A DNA stretch of 64,000 nucleotides from Pseudomonas sp. GV085 (GCF_003050925.1 NZ_QAOV01000012.1:1-64000), one strand, 5' to 3'; shown: positions 1 through 9,955, counted from the stretch's first letter. Numbers and translations: made by a program. The notes: generated by a model not told the origin, from the sequence alone.

Positions 1-105
1 GGCTATGCCGGTCTGGACAACGAGCTGTTCTACCTGGACAAGACCATGATGGTGTTCGGTGACGCCAAGAAGGTCATCGAAGACATGGTCAAGGCTGTCG
101 AGTAA
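1..105 (+). CDS. pntB: NAD(P) transhydrogenase subunit beta, C-terminal end (partial)
   Basis: Only the last 34 codons are in the window, in frame from base 1 to the TAA. The sequence ends in an MMVFGDAKKVIEDMVKA-type tail, which is the C-terminus of PntB, the membrane and NADP(H)-binding subunit of the proton-translocating transhydrogenase that makes NADPH from NADH. A strong hairpin terminator follows directly, so this is the end of the pnt operon. The identification rests on this short conserved tail only. Confidence 0.85.
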   Translation, partial: GYAGLDNELFYLDKTMMVFGDAKKVIEDMVKAVE

Positions 106-122
106 CCCTCTGCGGTACACAG

Positions 123-149
123 AACGCCCCGACTCGTCGGGGCGTTTTT
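123..149 (+). terminator. Rho-independent terminator of pntB
   Basis: A perfect 10-bp stem (AACGCCCCGA / TCGGGGCGTT, 123-132 and 137-146) with a CTCG tetraloop and five Ts, 18 bases after the pntB stop codon. Confidence 0.9.
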
Positions 150-318
150 GTTTGCGCAAATCGTCGGACAAACCATTCTTTTGTTACCGATCCGGTAACG
201 GTGTTTTGCTTGAAAGGCCCGAAATAGACGCCTCGATTGCGACCTTGGTAGCGGGACAGAACTCAGCGCAATTCACTAGACTGCACGTCCTGCTACCTGC
301 TGCCCGAGATAATAATCC

Positions 319-1812
319 ATGTACCGTGACCGTATTCGCCTGCCTTCGTTGTTGGACAAAGTGATGAGCGCTGCCGACGCTGCCGCTCTGATTGAGGACG
401 GCATGACCGTCGGCATGAGTGGCTTCACTCGCGCAGGCGAAGCCAAGGCCGTCCCCCAGGCGCTGGCCGAGCGCGCCAAGGTCACGCCGCTGAAGATCAG
501 CCTGATGACCGGCGCAAGCCTGGGCAACGACCTCGACAAGCAGCTGACCGAAGCCGGTGTGTTGTCGCGACGCATGCCGTTTCAGGTCGACAGCACCCTG
601 CGCAAGGCGATCAATGCCGGCGAGGTCATGTTCATCGACCAACACTTGTCGGAAACCGTGGAGCAATTGCGCAACCAGCAATTGAAACTGCCGGACATTG
701 CCGTGATTGAAGCCGTAGCGATCACCGAGCAAGGGCATATCGTGCCAACCACCTCGGTCGGCAACTCGGCCAGCTTCGCGATTTTCGCCAAGCACGTGAT
801 CGTCGAGATCAATATGGCACACAACCCGAACCTCGAAGGTCTGCACGACATCTATATTCCGACCTACCGTCCGACCCGCACGCCGATTCCACTGGTCAAG
901 GTCGACGACCGCATTGGCAGCACCGCCATCCCGATTCCAGCGGAAAAGATCGTCGCCATCGTGGTCACCAACCAGGCTGACTCACCCTCCACTGTGCTGG
1001 CACCGGACGCCGAGACTCAGGCCATTGCCGACCACCTCATCGACTTCTTCAAACAGGAAGTGGCAGCCGGGCGCATGACCAACAAGCTCGGCCCGCTACA
1101 AGCCGGTATCGGCACCATCGCCAACTCGGTGATGTGTGGCCTGATCGACTCGCCGTTCGAAGACCTGACGATGTATTCCGAGGTACTGCAGGATTCGACC
1201 TTCGACCTGATCGATGCGGGCAAGCTGAGTTTTGCTTCGGGCAGTTCGATCACCCTGTCGAGCCGGCGCAATGCCGACGTGTTCGGCAATCTGGAGCGCT
1301 ACAAGGACAAACTGGTCCTGCGCCCGCAGGAGATCTCCAACCACCCTGAAGTCGTGCGCCGCCTCGGCATCATCGGCATCAACACCGCCCTGGAGTTCGA
1401 CATCTATGGCAACGTCAACTCCACCCATGTCTGCGGTACACGGATGATGAACGGCATCGGTGGCTCGGGCGACTTCGCGCGCAACGCGCACCTGTCCGTG
1501 TTCGTGACCAAGTCGATCGCCAAGGGCGGTGCGATCTCCAGCGTGGTGCCGATGGTCAGCCACGTTGACCATACCGAACATGACGTCGACATCCTCGTGA
1601 CCGAAGTCGGTCTGGCAGACCTGCGAGGCCTGGCACCGCGGGAGCGTGCCCGGATCATCATCGACAAATGCGTGCACCCGGATTACCGCCAGGCGCTGAA
1701 TGATTACTTCACCGCCGCATGCGCCATCGGCGGGCACACCCCGCACATTCTGCGTGACGCCCTGAGCTGGCACATAAACCTGGAAGAAACCGGGCAAATG
1801 CTGAAGAAGTAA
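319..1812 (+). CDS. Acetyl-CoA hydrolase / succinyl-CoA:acetate CoA-transferase family protein
   Basis: A 497-residue cytoplasmic class I CoA-transferase. The family moves CoA between succinyl-CoA and acetate (or acts as acetyl-CoA hydrolase), feeding acetate into central metabolism. The glycine-rich GIGTIANSV segment begins near residue 263, and the catalytic glutamate that forms the acyl-glutamyl-CoA intermediate is expected to be E288 in MYSEVLQDS. Length is normal for the family (about 500 residues). The ATG at 319 gives the usual N-terminus; the ribosome site before it is weak. It is monocistronic, between the pntB terminator and a long non-coding stretch. The preferred acid (acetate or propionate) cannot be read from the sequence. 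Confidence 0.9.
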   Translation: MYRDRIRLPSLLDKVMSAADAAALIEDGMTVGMSGFTRAGEAKAVPQALAERAKVTPLKISLMTGASLGNDLDKQLTEAGVLSRRMPFQVDSTLRKAINAGEVMFIDQHLSETVEQLRNQQLKLPDIAVIEAVAITEQGHIVPTTSVGNSASFAIFAKHVIVEINMAHNPNLEGLHDIYIPTYRPTRTPIPLVKVDDRIGSTAIPIPAEKIVAIVVTNQADSPSTVLAPDAETQAIADHLIDFFKQEVAAGRMTNKLGPLQAGIGTIANSVMCGLIDSPFEDLTMYSEVLQDSTFDLIDAGKLSFASGSSITLSSRRNADVFGNLERYKDKLVLRPQEISNHPEVVRRLGIIGINTALEFDIYGNVNSTHVCGTRMMNGIGGSGDFARNAHLSVFVTKSIAKGGAISSVVPMVSHVDHTEHDVDILVTEVGLADLRGLAPRERARIIIDKCVHPDYRQALNDYFTAACAIGGHTPHILRDALSWHINLEETGQMLKK

Positions 1813-2131
1813 TTGGTACAGATAGCAGCTGGCGCAAACACAGTTTCGTCAGCTTGCTCTTGCCTCTTCGCAATATGAAAAAAACTGTACTGCTGTACCG
1901 GTCATTTCCTAGGGAAAATTCCTACCTCATCGAGCAAAAACAGCAATTTTGCACCTTAACAGTGCGGACAGGTACAGTTGCCTCAAATTAGACCAGTACA
2001 CCCCCTATAAACAGTTAACTGAGCCCTCACAATACAGATGAACTGTATCTACAGAGACTAGGCAAACGAGAGGATCATGGGCACCAGTTAAACCACTACC
2101 TAATCCCGCCATAAGCGGAAGGATGACCACC
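1813..2131. promoter_or_regulatory. Non-coding region with repeated CTGTAC-type motifs upstream of a DUF1127 gene
   Basis: No convincing gene lies here. Two adjacent direct copies of an 8-mer are seen (CTGTACTG 1885-1892, CTGTACCG 1893-1900), GTACAG follows at 1972-1977, CAGTAC at 1994-1999, and a perfect 6-5-6 dyad ATACAG-ATGAA-CTGTAT lies at 2032-2048. The 10-mer AACTGTACTG (1883-1892) recurs inverted as CAGTACAGTT at 2487-2496 before the next DUF1127 gene. A shared regulator, perhaps of the GntR/MocR type, is inferred. No such regulator gene is in the window. Confidence 0.45.
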
Positions 2132-2347
2132 ATGGAACGTACACTCAGTTCCGATCTGTTCTTTCAAGACACTGCTGCAAAAACCCAGGCCTCCCTGCCT
2201 CTGCGCGTTATCGCCAACCTGATGCTGTGGCAGCGCCGCATCACCAGCCGCCATCAACTGGCTCGCCTGGATTCGCGTCTACTGGCTGACGCCGGGATTA
2301 GCGAAGCACAACGCTACGAAGAGCTGAGCAAGCCGTTCTGGCGCTAA
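2132..2347 (+). CDS. DUF1127 domain-containing small protein
   Basis: A 71-residue basic protein whose C-terminal half carries the DUF1127 helix pattern (R...LARLDSRLLADAGIS..., ending KPFWR). The family is of uncertain function; members in other proteobacteria bind RNA or affect phosphate and carbon metabolism, which cannot be assumed here. I chose ATG 2132 because GGAAGG at 2117-2122 stands nine bases before it. An in-frame ATG at 2123 would directly abut that ribosome site. A second DUF1127 gene lies 260 bp downstream and a strong terminator separates them. Confidence 0.85.
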   Translation: MERTLSSDLFFQDTAAKTQASLPLRVIANLMLWQRRITSRHQLARLDSRLLADAGISEAQRYEELSKPFWR

Positions 2348-2403
2348 GTTAGCGTCGCTGGCTCTGACCTGAAGGTCCACCGCCAGCAACCCGAATTGAA
2401 AAA

Positions 2404-2445
2404 ACAAGACCCGTCGTGGGAAACCACGACGGGTTTTGTCGTTTT
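2404..2445 (+). terminator. Rho-independent terminator after the first DUF1127 gene
   Basis: A long stem with one G-T pair: 2404-2419 pairs with 2424-2439, around a GAAA loop, with a GTTTT tail. It isolates the first DUF1127 gene from the second. Confidence 0.85.
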
Positions 2446-2486
2446 GGCCTGGCAAATCTGCTTTTACAGTAGGGAACCATGAACAC

Positions 2487-2496
2487 CAGTACAGTT
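2487..2496. promoter_or_regulatory. CAGTACAGTT motif upstream of the second DUF1127 gene
   Basis: An exact inverted copy of the 10-mer at 1883-1892 ahead of the first DUF1127 gene. It lies about 110 bp before the start of the second gene, where an upstream operator could sit. It is a candidate shared operator by inference only. Confidence 0.4.
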
Positions 2497-2605
2497 TGAA
2501 AAAACAACTAACTGGATGAGTACAATATCGTTGTGGTGTGTCTGTAGTGGATTTTCGACCGGTGTCAGCATGATGCTTTCCACTTATCGGCAGAGGGACC
2601 GCAGC

Positions 2606-2815
2606 ATGAGTTCTTTACAGGATGTTTCCACCCCATCAACTCAATCGAGACCTTGCTTGCGCTGGGCCAGACACCTGCTGACAGAACTCTTCGCCAGCCT
2701 GGAAAGGGCGAGAACACGACGTTTACTGGCTCAACTCGATGATCATCAGCTATCGGATCTTGGCATCAGCCACGCTGAGCGCGTCAATGAACTGGATAAA
2801 CCGTTCTGGCGTTGA
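2606..2815 (+). CDS. DUF1127 domain-containing small protein (second copy)
   Basis: A 69-residue paralogue of the preceding gene: R...LLAQLDDHQLSDLGISHAERVNELDKPFWR aligns with its C-terminal half and shares the KPFWR end. ATG 2606 has GAGGGA seven bases upstream. An in-frame extension back to 2516 contains another ATG but no ribosome site and no family similarity. Its own promoter region holds the CAGTACAGTT motif at 2487. Function unknown. Confidence 0.8.
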   Translation: MSSLQDVSTPSTQSRPCLRWARHLLTELFASLERARTRRLLAQLDDHQLSDLGISHAERVNELDKPFWR

Positions 2816-2958
2816 CTGCCTGTTTGCATGACGGGCTGTTCGAACTGACACACTCAGGCCTAATATCAAACCAGAACGTGGCGAGCGCCAAGCGCCTGGC
2901 GTCTGACTTTGCAGACACTGCGCCATTTTTCAATTGGTTTACCCTAAGGAGTTACCCC

Positions 2959-3279
2959 ATGTCCCGTCTTCGCCTGCTTAGCGCTGCGGCCCTGTTTGCC
3001 GTGGCTGCCAGTGCTCAAGCCAGCAGCTTCATCGTGACCACCGACGCTGTTGTCAACGCGCTCAAAGCCACGTCCGATGCGACCTCCGACGTCATCTCGT
3101 CTTCGTTCAAGGATGACAAGATCGTCCTCGCGGCCCGTGACGACGCTGCCAGCTTCGTCGCCAGTGAAGGTTCCATCCGCGGCGTGAAGCTGGAAAGCGC
3201 CATCGACCACATTCACCGCCAGGCGCCACAGCTGAACGCAACCGACGCCCAACTGGCGCAAGCGATCCTGACAATCTAA
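2959..3279 (+). CDS. DUF2388 domain exported protein, copy 1 of 3
   Basis: A 106-residue protein with a cleavable signal peptide (MSRLRLLSAAALFAVAASAQA) and the DUF2388 core: an AARDDAASFVASEG segment, then RG-x-LESAI and a closing DAQLAQAILTI. The ATG is eight bases after AAGGAG. DUF2388 is a family of small exported proteins known mainly from pseudomonads, where three members in tandem are usual, as here. No activity is known. The conserved acidic DDAA-F-AS-G core and the LAxAIL tail are shared by all three copies. Confidence 0.85.
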   Translation: MSRLRLLSAAALFAVAASAQASSFIVTTDAVVNALKATSDATSDVISSSFKDDKIVLAARDDAASFVASEGSIRGVKLESAIDHIHRQAPQLNATDAQLAQAILTI

Positions 3280-3386
3280 ACGACTGCACAGACATGGGGC
3301 ACGCCCGACGTGTCCCAATGTTTCGGCGCTGGCTCTAGAACGGGCCTTGCGCTAGGCTTGGGACTCACGCTCAATTGTCGAGTCTC

Positions 3387-3704
3387 ATGCGTTTCCCTTC
3401 AGTTTTATTGATCGCTCCAGTCTTTCTTACCCTTGGCTGCTGCGGATCAGCCCACGCTTATGACGCCTTCAACCTGTCTACCCAAGGCATCGTCGCCAGC
3501 GGTTACGCCACAAGTTTGGTGACCAGCGCCCCCTTCGACCATAAACTGCTGCTCGCCGCCCAGGACGACGCGGCGGCATTCATTGCCAGCGACGGCCAAC
3601 TGAGAGGCGCACGACTGGAGTCGGCCCTGCGGTATCTGCGCCGAACCCAGGCAAAACTTCATGCCAGCGACCTTGAACTGGCACAAGCAATTCTCGTCCA
3701 ATAG
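3387..3704 (+). CDS. DUF2388 domain exported protein, copy 2 of 3
   Basis: A 105-residue paralogue: signal peptide ending near CGSAHA, then AAQDDAAAFIASDG, RGARLESAL and ELAQAILVQ. I start at ATG 3387; a TTG four codons upstream (3375) is also in frame and neither has a strong ribosome site. It is the most divergent copy in its first half, with a shorter spacer between signal peptide and core. It lies between the other two copies on the same strand. Confidence 0.8.
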   Translation: MRFPSVLLIAPVFLTLGCCGSAHAYDAFNLSTQGIVASGYATSLVTSAPFDHKLLLAAQDDAAAFIASDGQLRGARLESALRYLRRTQAKLHASDLELAQAILVQ

Positions 3705-3731
3705 CTATCCCTGTTTTTCTGGAGTCATTCC

Positions 3732-4052
3732 ATGCGTAACCCGCTGATTGCTGCCACCTTAGGCCTGTTACTTTTGGCCGATGTGGCCCAGGCACATACT
3801 CTGGTTGCCACCAGTAATATTCTGATCCGTGCTACCCAGCGCACCCTCGATTTCACCTCCGACACCACCACGTCCATTCGCGATTCGAAAATCGTGCGCG
3901 AAGCCCAGGACGACGCCGCCAGTTTCGTTGCCAGCAATGGCGACATTCGTGGCGCTCACCTGGAATCCGCTTTCGACTTGCTGCGCACCCGCGTGCCGGA
4001 AGCGCGCGACGCCAGTGATCAGGATCTCGCCGAAGCCATCCTCGCACTGTGA
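3732..4052 (+). CDS. DUF2388 domain exported protein, copy 3 of 3
   Basis: A 106-residue paralogue with a signal peptide ending near ADVAQA, then AQDDAASFVASNGDIRGAHLESA and LAEAILAL. CTGGAG stands seven bases before the ATG. Its TGA stop overlaps the GTG start of the DUF4105 gene (GTGA), so the small exported protein and the large one are probably translationally coupled. Confidence 0.85.
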   Translation: MRNPLIAATLGLLLLADVAQAHTLVATSNILIRATQRTLDFTSDTTTSIRDSKIVREAQDDAASFVASNGDIRGAHLESAFDLLRTRVPEARDASDQDLAEAILAL

Positions 4053-6010
4053 AGCGTCCACGCGCCTGGCTGCTGGCCGGGGCCCTGTTGCTGCTCGCCA
4101 ACACGGCCCACGCAGGCCTTCAGTTACAGCTCAAGACCGAAGGTCTGACGCCCGCACAACAGCAAGCCAGCCAGGCGTTGCTCGATGAAGCCATGCAGGC
4201 GCTGCCGCCACGCTTTATCGAGCAACTCGATCGGCGCATCGACGTCGGCTGGACCGATGACATGCCACGCAACGCCTACGGTCAGGCATCACTGGTGTCC
4301 GAGCTCGATCTGAACCGCAACCTGCTGGCCGGTCTCACCGATGGCAGCGCCGCGACGAGGAAAACCCATCGCCCCCATGGCACCGTGCGCCGGGAAATGC
4401 TGGCCACGGTGTTGCACGAGCTGACTCACATCTACGATCGCTCGCGCCTGTGGCCGGATGCCGAACGCAAGCTGATTCAACGCTGCACCCAGCGCAACAA
4501 CAGCTCAGGGCTGGTTGGCATTCCCGACCAGTGCCGGGGCCAGTCGGATCGGCGTTTTACCCTCAGTGACGATCCACGCCTGCTCGACCTCGCCGGTTGG
4601 CAGCAATACGTAGGCCGTCGCGGTGAACGCGAACAGCACAACCGCCAGATTGCCCGCAGTCCGGATATCTACGAGACAAGCAGTCCAAAGGAATTCGTTG
4701 CGGTCAACATGGAGTATTTCCTCCTCGACCCGAGCTACGCCTGCCGCCGACCCGCGCTGTACCGCTACTACAAGGAACATTTCGGTTGGGCGCCCGCCGC
4801 CAAAAACACCTGCAGTAAAACCTTCGCGTTCCTCAATGCCGGCAACGACTTCGCCAAGACACCTTTGGGCCAGGTCGATCCGGATCGGGTGTATGCCGTT
4901 GACTATCTGCTGGCAGAAGCTAACCAGAACCTGTTCAGCCGCTGGGGCCACAGCATGTTGCGCCTGGTGATCTGCGCGCCGGGCCGACCACGCGGACCGG
5001 ATTGTCGACTGGACCTGGACCAGCATCTGGTGCTGTCGTACCGCGCCTTCGTCGGCGACGTACAGCTGTCGAGCTGGGATGGCCTGGTCGGTAAATACCC
5101 GTCGCGGCTGTTTATCCTGCCGCTGTCCCAGGTCATTGACGAATACACCAAGACCGAACTGCGCAGCTTGGCCTCCGTACCCCTGAACCTGTCGCGCAGA
5201 GAGATTGAAGACGTGGTCGGACGTGCCGCCGAGATGCACTGGAGCTACGACGGCAACTACTTCTTCCTGTCGAACAACTGCGCAGTGGAAGAACTGAAAT
5301 TGCTGCGCGGCGGGACCAACAACCCACAGTTGGTTGGACTCGACAACATCATGCCCAACGGTTTGCTGGAAGTGCTGAAGGGACGAGGACTGGCGGACAC
5401 CAGCGTGCTGGACGATCCACGGGAAGCCCTGCGCCTGGGTTATCGTTTCGACTCCTTCCGCGATCGCTATCAAGCCATGTTCGAAGTCCTGAAAAAGCGC
5501 TTGCCGATCAAACAGGAAACCGTCGAAGACTGGCTCGACTTGAAAGCCGCGCAGCGTCGGCAATGGTTCGAGCAGGCTGATTTGCGCACCAGTGCGGCGT
5601 TGCTTCTGCTGGAGCAAGCGAGTTTCCGCCGGCAGTTGCTGTTGGCCCAGGATGAAGTGAAACAGCGTTATCTGGGCGCCCGCGAGCTGAAGAATGGCGG
5701 CATGGACAAGGCCAACGAGACGCTCAAGGACATTCTCGCCAACAGTGGCTTCCTCAGCCGGCCGGCGGAGCTGCTGGGCACCAACGGTTATGGCTTGCCA
5801 CAGTCGAGCGAGTGGGAGCACCTGGAATCGGAAAGCAGCCAGCGCCAGAAGCAGCTCCTGGCGCTGTCCGGGGACCTGGACAAGGAAGTGAGAGCGTTGC
5901 TTGAACCGGGCCGTGCCGCCGAAATGGCTGCCAATGAGGCCAACGTGAAACAGATTGGCGAGCACCTGCGCAAATTGCACAAGGCGTCAGGCGGGATAGA
6001 GTTGCCTTGA
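4049..6010 (+). CDS. DUF4105 (Lnb-like periplasmic domain) protein with HExxH motif
   Basis: A 653-residue protein with a signal peptide (AWLLAGALLLLANTAHA). An HELTH zinc-protease-type motif occurs at residues 123-127 in the N-terminal half. Further on come SRWGHSMLRL and NNCAVEELKLL, the His and Asn-Cys signatures of the DUF4105/Lnb N-terminal domain, which suggest a cysteine-hydrolase-like fold. The last third is charged and probably helical. It starts with GTG on the stop codon of the third DUF2388 gene. Location is probably the periplasm or outer envelope. The substrate is unknown. A REP-type hairpin follows the stop. Confidence 0.75.
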   Translation: MKRPRAWLLAGALLLLANTAHAGLQLQLKTEGLTPAQQQASQALLDEAMQALPPRFIEQLDRRIDVGWTDDMPRNAYGQASLVSELDLNRNLLAGLTDGSAATRKTHRPHGTVRREMLATVLHELTHIYDRSRLWPDAERKLIQRCTQRNNSSGLVGIPDQCRGQSDRRFTLSDDPRLLDLAGWQQYVGRRGEREQHNRQIARSPDIYETSSPKEFVAVNMEYFLLDPSYACRRPALYRYYKEHFGWAPAAKNTCSKTFAFLNAGNDFAKTPLGQVDPDRVYAVDYLLAEANQNLFSRWGHSMLRLVICAPGRPRGPDCRLDLDQHLVLSYRAFVGDVQLSSWDGLVGKYPSRLFILPLSQVIDEYTKTELRSLASVPLNLSRREIEDVVGRAAEMHWSYDGNYFFLSNNCAVEELKLLRGGTNNPQLVGLDNIMPNGLLEVLKGRGLADTSVLDDPREALRLGYRFDSFRDRYQAMFEVLKKRLPIKQETVEDWLDLKAAQRRQWFEQADLRTSAALLLLEQASFRRQLLLAQDEVKQRYLGARELKNGGMDKANETLKDILANSGFLSRPAELLGTNGYGLPQSSEWEHLESESSQRQKQLLALSGDLDKEVRALLEPGRAAEMAANEANVKQIGEHLRKLHKASGGIELP

Positions 6011-6016
6011 TACCGC

Positions 6017-6050
6017 AACCTTGTGGGAGCGAGCTTGCTCCCACAAGGTT
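6017..6050. repeat. REP singlet forming a bidirectional hairpin between convergent genes
   Basis: A perfect 14-bp inverted repeat (AACCTTGTGGGAGC / GCTCCCACAAGGTT) with loop GAGCTT, a REP core of the GTGGGAGCGAGCTTGCTC type. It sits between the convergent DUF4105 gene and trpA and probably ends transcription in both directions. Confidence 0.8.
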
Positions 6051-6073
6051 TACAGCGTTTAGGAGCTTCACCC

Positions 6074-6885
6074 TCAGCTGACACGGGCCTTACGCACGCC
6101 GTCCGCCAACGCCGAGCACAGGCTCAATACACCGTCGACTGCCTGATCCGCTGTTGCCGCATTGGCGATCTGGTCGATCAATGCCGAACCCACCACCACA
6201 CCGTCAGCCAAGCGAGCGATGGACGCCGCCTGCTCTGGGGTACGGATACCGAAACCGATGCTGATCGGCAGGTCGGTATGGCGGCGCAGACGGGCGACCG
6301 CTTCCTCGACGTGTTCCAGCGTGGCGGCACCGGCACCCGTCACACCGGCCACCGAGACGTAGTAGACGAAACCGGAGCTGCCGTTGAGAACGGTCGGCAG
6401 GCGCACATCGTCGGTGGTTGGCGTGGTCAGGCGGATAAAGTCCAGGCCCGCGGCCTGCGCCGGGTCGCACAGCTCGCCGTTATGCTCCGGCGGCAGGTCG
6501 ACCACGATCAGGCCGTCAACGCCAGCCTCTTTGGCTTCGGCAATGAAGCGCGGTACGCCGTACATGTGGATCGGGTTGAAGTACCCCATCAACACCAGCG
6601 GCGTATCGTTGTTGTCCTGGCGGAACTCGCGAACCATTTGCAGGGTTTTTGCCAGATTCTGCTTGGCACCCAACGCACGGATGTTGGCGAGCTGGATGGC
6701 CGGGCCGTCAGCCATCGGGTCGGTGAAGGGCATGCCCAGCTCGATCACGTCGGCGCCAGCCGCCGGCAAGCCCTTGAGGATGGCCAGGGACGTGTCGTAG
6801 CCCGGGTCGCCGGCGGTCACGAAAGTCACCAGGGCGGCGCGGTTCTGTTCCTTGAGTTCGGCAAAACGCGTTTGCAGGCGGCTCA

Positions 6886-6886
<1 letters not shown>
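6074..6886 (-). CDS. trpA: Tryptophan synthase alpha chain
   Basis: A 270-residue TIM-barrel subunit that cleaves indole-3-glycerol phosphate to indole and glyceraldehyde-3-phosphate, passing indole through a tunnel to TrpB. Catalytic E49 (in VIELGMPFTDP) and D60 (in MADGP) are present, as is the phosphate-binding FGIRTP segment. Its ATG overlaps the TGA of trpB by one base, as in other trpBA pairs. Transcription should depend on TrpI acting at the trpB promoter. Confidence 0.98.
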
Positions 6887-8121
<1,235 letters not shown>

Positions 8122-8245
8122 GGGGCGCTCCAGTTGAATGCGTGAAGTGATGCATAAAGAGATAGTGGGCTTCACTCTACCCCTGACGCCCCGGCCTGAA
8201 AACCGATAAGATCGCCACAACCTGTCAGGAAAACTCACAGATCCC
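8122..8245. promoter_or_regulatory. Divergent trpI / trpBA control region
   Basis: 124 bp between the divergent starts. In pseudomonads TrpI bound to indoleglycerol phosphate activates trpBA from this interval. A GTGAAG (8142-8147) / CTTCAC (8170-8175) dyad is the only clear symmetry. Its identity with the TrpI operator is not established. Confidence 0.5.
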
Positions 8246-9139
8246 ATGAGCCATGACCTTCCTCCGCTGAACGCGCTTCGTGCCTTCGAAGCCACTGCCC
8301 GCTTGAACAGCGTCAGTCAGGCGGCCGAACAGTTGCACGTCACCCATGGGGCCGTCAGCCGGCAACTCAAGGTGCTTGAAGAACACCTCGGCGTAAGCTT
8401 GTTCGTCAAGGACGGTCGCGGCCTGAAACTCACAGATGCCGGGTTGCGCCTGCGTGATGCCAGCAGCGAGGCCTTCGAGCGTCTGCGCAGCGTTTGCGCT
8501 GAACTCACACAAAGCACGGCCGATGCTCCATTCGTGCTCGGTTGCTCGGGAAGCCTGCTGGCGCGCTGGTTTATCCCGCGACTGGGGAGACTCAATGCCG
8601 ACCTGCCGGACTTGCGCCTGCACCTGTCGGCCGGAGAAGGCGATCTGGATCCGCGAAGACCGGGGCTGGATGCCTTGCTGGTCTTTGCCGAGCCACCATG
8701 GCCGGCGGACATGCAAGTATTTGAGCTGACCAGCGAACGCATCGGCCCGGTCATGAGCCCGCGGTTCGCCGGCTATGAACGGCTCAAGCAGGCGCCGGAA
8801 ACCGCGCTGCTGAGCGAACCCTTGCTGCACACCACCTCACGCCCACAAGCCTGGCCGAACTGGGCGCAACCACGCGGACTCGACGCCAGGGCGCTGAAGT
8901 ACGGTCAGGGATTTGAACATTTGTATTACTTGCTGGAAGCCGCCGTCGCGGGTCTGGGCGTGGCGATTGCCCCCGAACCCCTGGTGGCGGAGGACTTGAA
9001 GGCCGGTCGCCTGGTTGCACCATGGGGCTTCAGTGAAACCCCGGCACACCTGGCGTTGTGGCTCCCCAAGCGCGCCGCGGACGGGCGCGCCCGGCAACTG
9101 GCGCAGTGGCTCAAGAACGAACTGCGTCGAACGGATTAA
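8246..9139 (+). CDS. trpI: LysR-type activator of tryptophan synthase, TrpI
   Basis: 297 residues. The N-terminal winged helix-turn-helix (LNALRAFEATARLNSVSQAAEQLHVTHGAVSRQLKVLE) is followed by a LysR substrate-binding domain to about residue 295. Divergent placement beside trpBA identifies it as TrpI, which activates trpBA when indoleglycerol phosphate accumulates and normally represses itself. Its TAA interlocks with the TAA of the convergent DUF883 gene, a 4-base tail-to-tail overlap. Confidence 0.93.
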   Translation: MSHDLPPLNALRAFEATARLNSVSQAAEQLHVTHGAVSRQLKVLEEHLGVSLFVKDGRGLKLTDAGLRLRDASSEAFERLRSVCAELTQSTADAPFVLGCSGSLLARWFIPRLGRLNADLPDLRLHLSAGEGDLDPRRPGLDALLVFAEPPWPADMQVFELTSERIGPVMSPRFAGYERLKQAPETALLSEPLLHTTSRPQAWPNWAQPRGLDARALKYGQGFEHLYYLLEAAVAGLGVAIAPEPLVAEDLKAGRLVAPWGFSETPAHLALWLPKRAADGRARQLAQWLKNELRRTD

Positions 9140-9459
9140 TCACGCTTGCACAACAGATAAGCGGCCAGCAGGCCTAATGCGCCCACGGCGACACCGGCTG
9201 TTGTCCAGGGGTGTTCCTGGGCGTAGTCCCGGGTGGCAATCCCGGTTTCACGGGTTTTGACCTTGACCTCTTCATAGGCGTCGGCCAGCAAATGGCGCGA
9301 GTGCTTCAAGGCATTCTCGGCGTTGATTTTCAGGGTCTTGAGTGTTTTACGCGACTCGTCCGAGGCGTCGTCCTTCAAGCTTTCCAAAGACTTGAGCAGA
9401 CTCTCGATCTCGGCTTCCATGCTTTGCAATGAGGCTTTGCGTAACGAGGTGTTGGCCAT
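9136..9459 (-). CDS. DUF883 (ElaB/YqjD-type) ribosome- or membrane-associated protein
   Basis: 107 residues: a long charged helix (residues 1-85, many Lys, Glu and Leu, probably coiled coil), then the HPWTTAGVAVGALGLLAAYLL transmembrane tail typical of ElaB/YqjD/DUF883. E. coli relatives are tail-anchored inner-membrane proteins that can bind ribosomes in stationary phase. Whether this member does so is inference. GGAGAG precedes the ATG. It is convergent with trpI. Confidence 0.85.
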   Translation of the reverse strand: MANTSLRKASLQSMEAEIESLLKSLESLKDDASDESRKTLKTLKINAENALKHSRHLLADAYEEVKVKTRETGIATRDYAQEHPWTTAGVAVGALGLLAAYLLCKRD

Positions 9460-9616
9460 GGTGACTCTCCTGCATTGGTGATGAGTGGCATGTGTTGGTT
9501 GGGACTTCAGGGGTTCGAGAAAGTGCAGAAAACCTGAACTTCATCCACAGAGCGACCAACAGAAAAAATAGGAAAAATCACTGCTAGGCTGTAATTCACA
9601 CGCCGAGGAGAACGCC

Positions 9617-9832
9617 ATGTCTGACCATCACACCTACAAGAAAGTCGAGCTGGTTGGCTCGTCCACCAGCAGTATCGAAGATGCAATCAACAACGCTCTG
9701 ACCGAAGCCAGCAAGAGCATCAAGTACATGGAATGGTTTGAAGTGACCGAGACCCGTGGGCACATCAGGGACGGTAAGGCTGCGCACTTTCAGGTGACCT
9801 TGAAAGTCGGGTTCCGGATTGCCAGCAGCTGA
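9617..9832 (+). CDS. Dodecin (flavin-binding dodecamer)
   Basis: 71 residues, the usual dodecin size. It shows the SSTSSIEDAINNALTEASKSI helix and the MEWFEVTETRGHI strand, whose tryptophan stacks on flavin in characterised dodecins, then AHFQVTLKVGF. Dodecins form hollow 12-mers that bind FMN, riboflavin or lumichrome, probably as storage and to prevent photochemistry. A good ribosome site (GAGGAG) precedes the ATG. Confidence 0.93.
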   Translation: MSDHHTYKKVELVGSSTSSIEDAINNALTEASKSIKYMEWFEVTETRGHIRDGKAAHFQVTLKVGFRIASS

Positions 9833-9955
9833 CTTTGGGCTAGTCTTCTGAACTTGCACGCCAGCCGAATGCCATAGGGAATGGCAAAGCACTCCATGAG
9901 CGCGTCCGGCTGACGGCTGGTTACCCCTATGATCCGACCAGGGAAAATGCAACCG

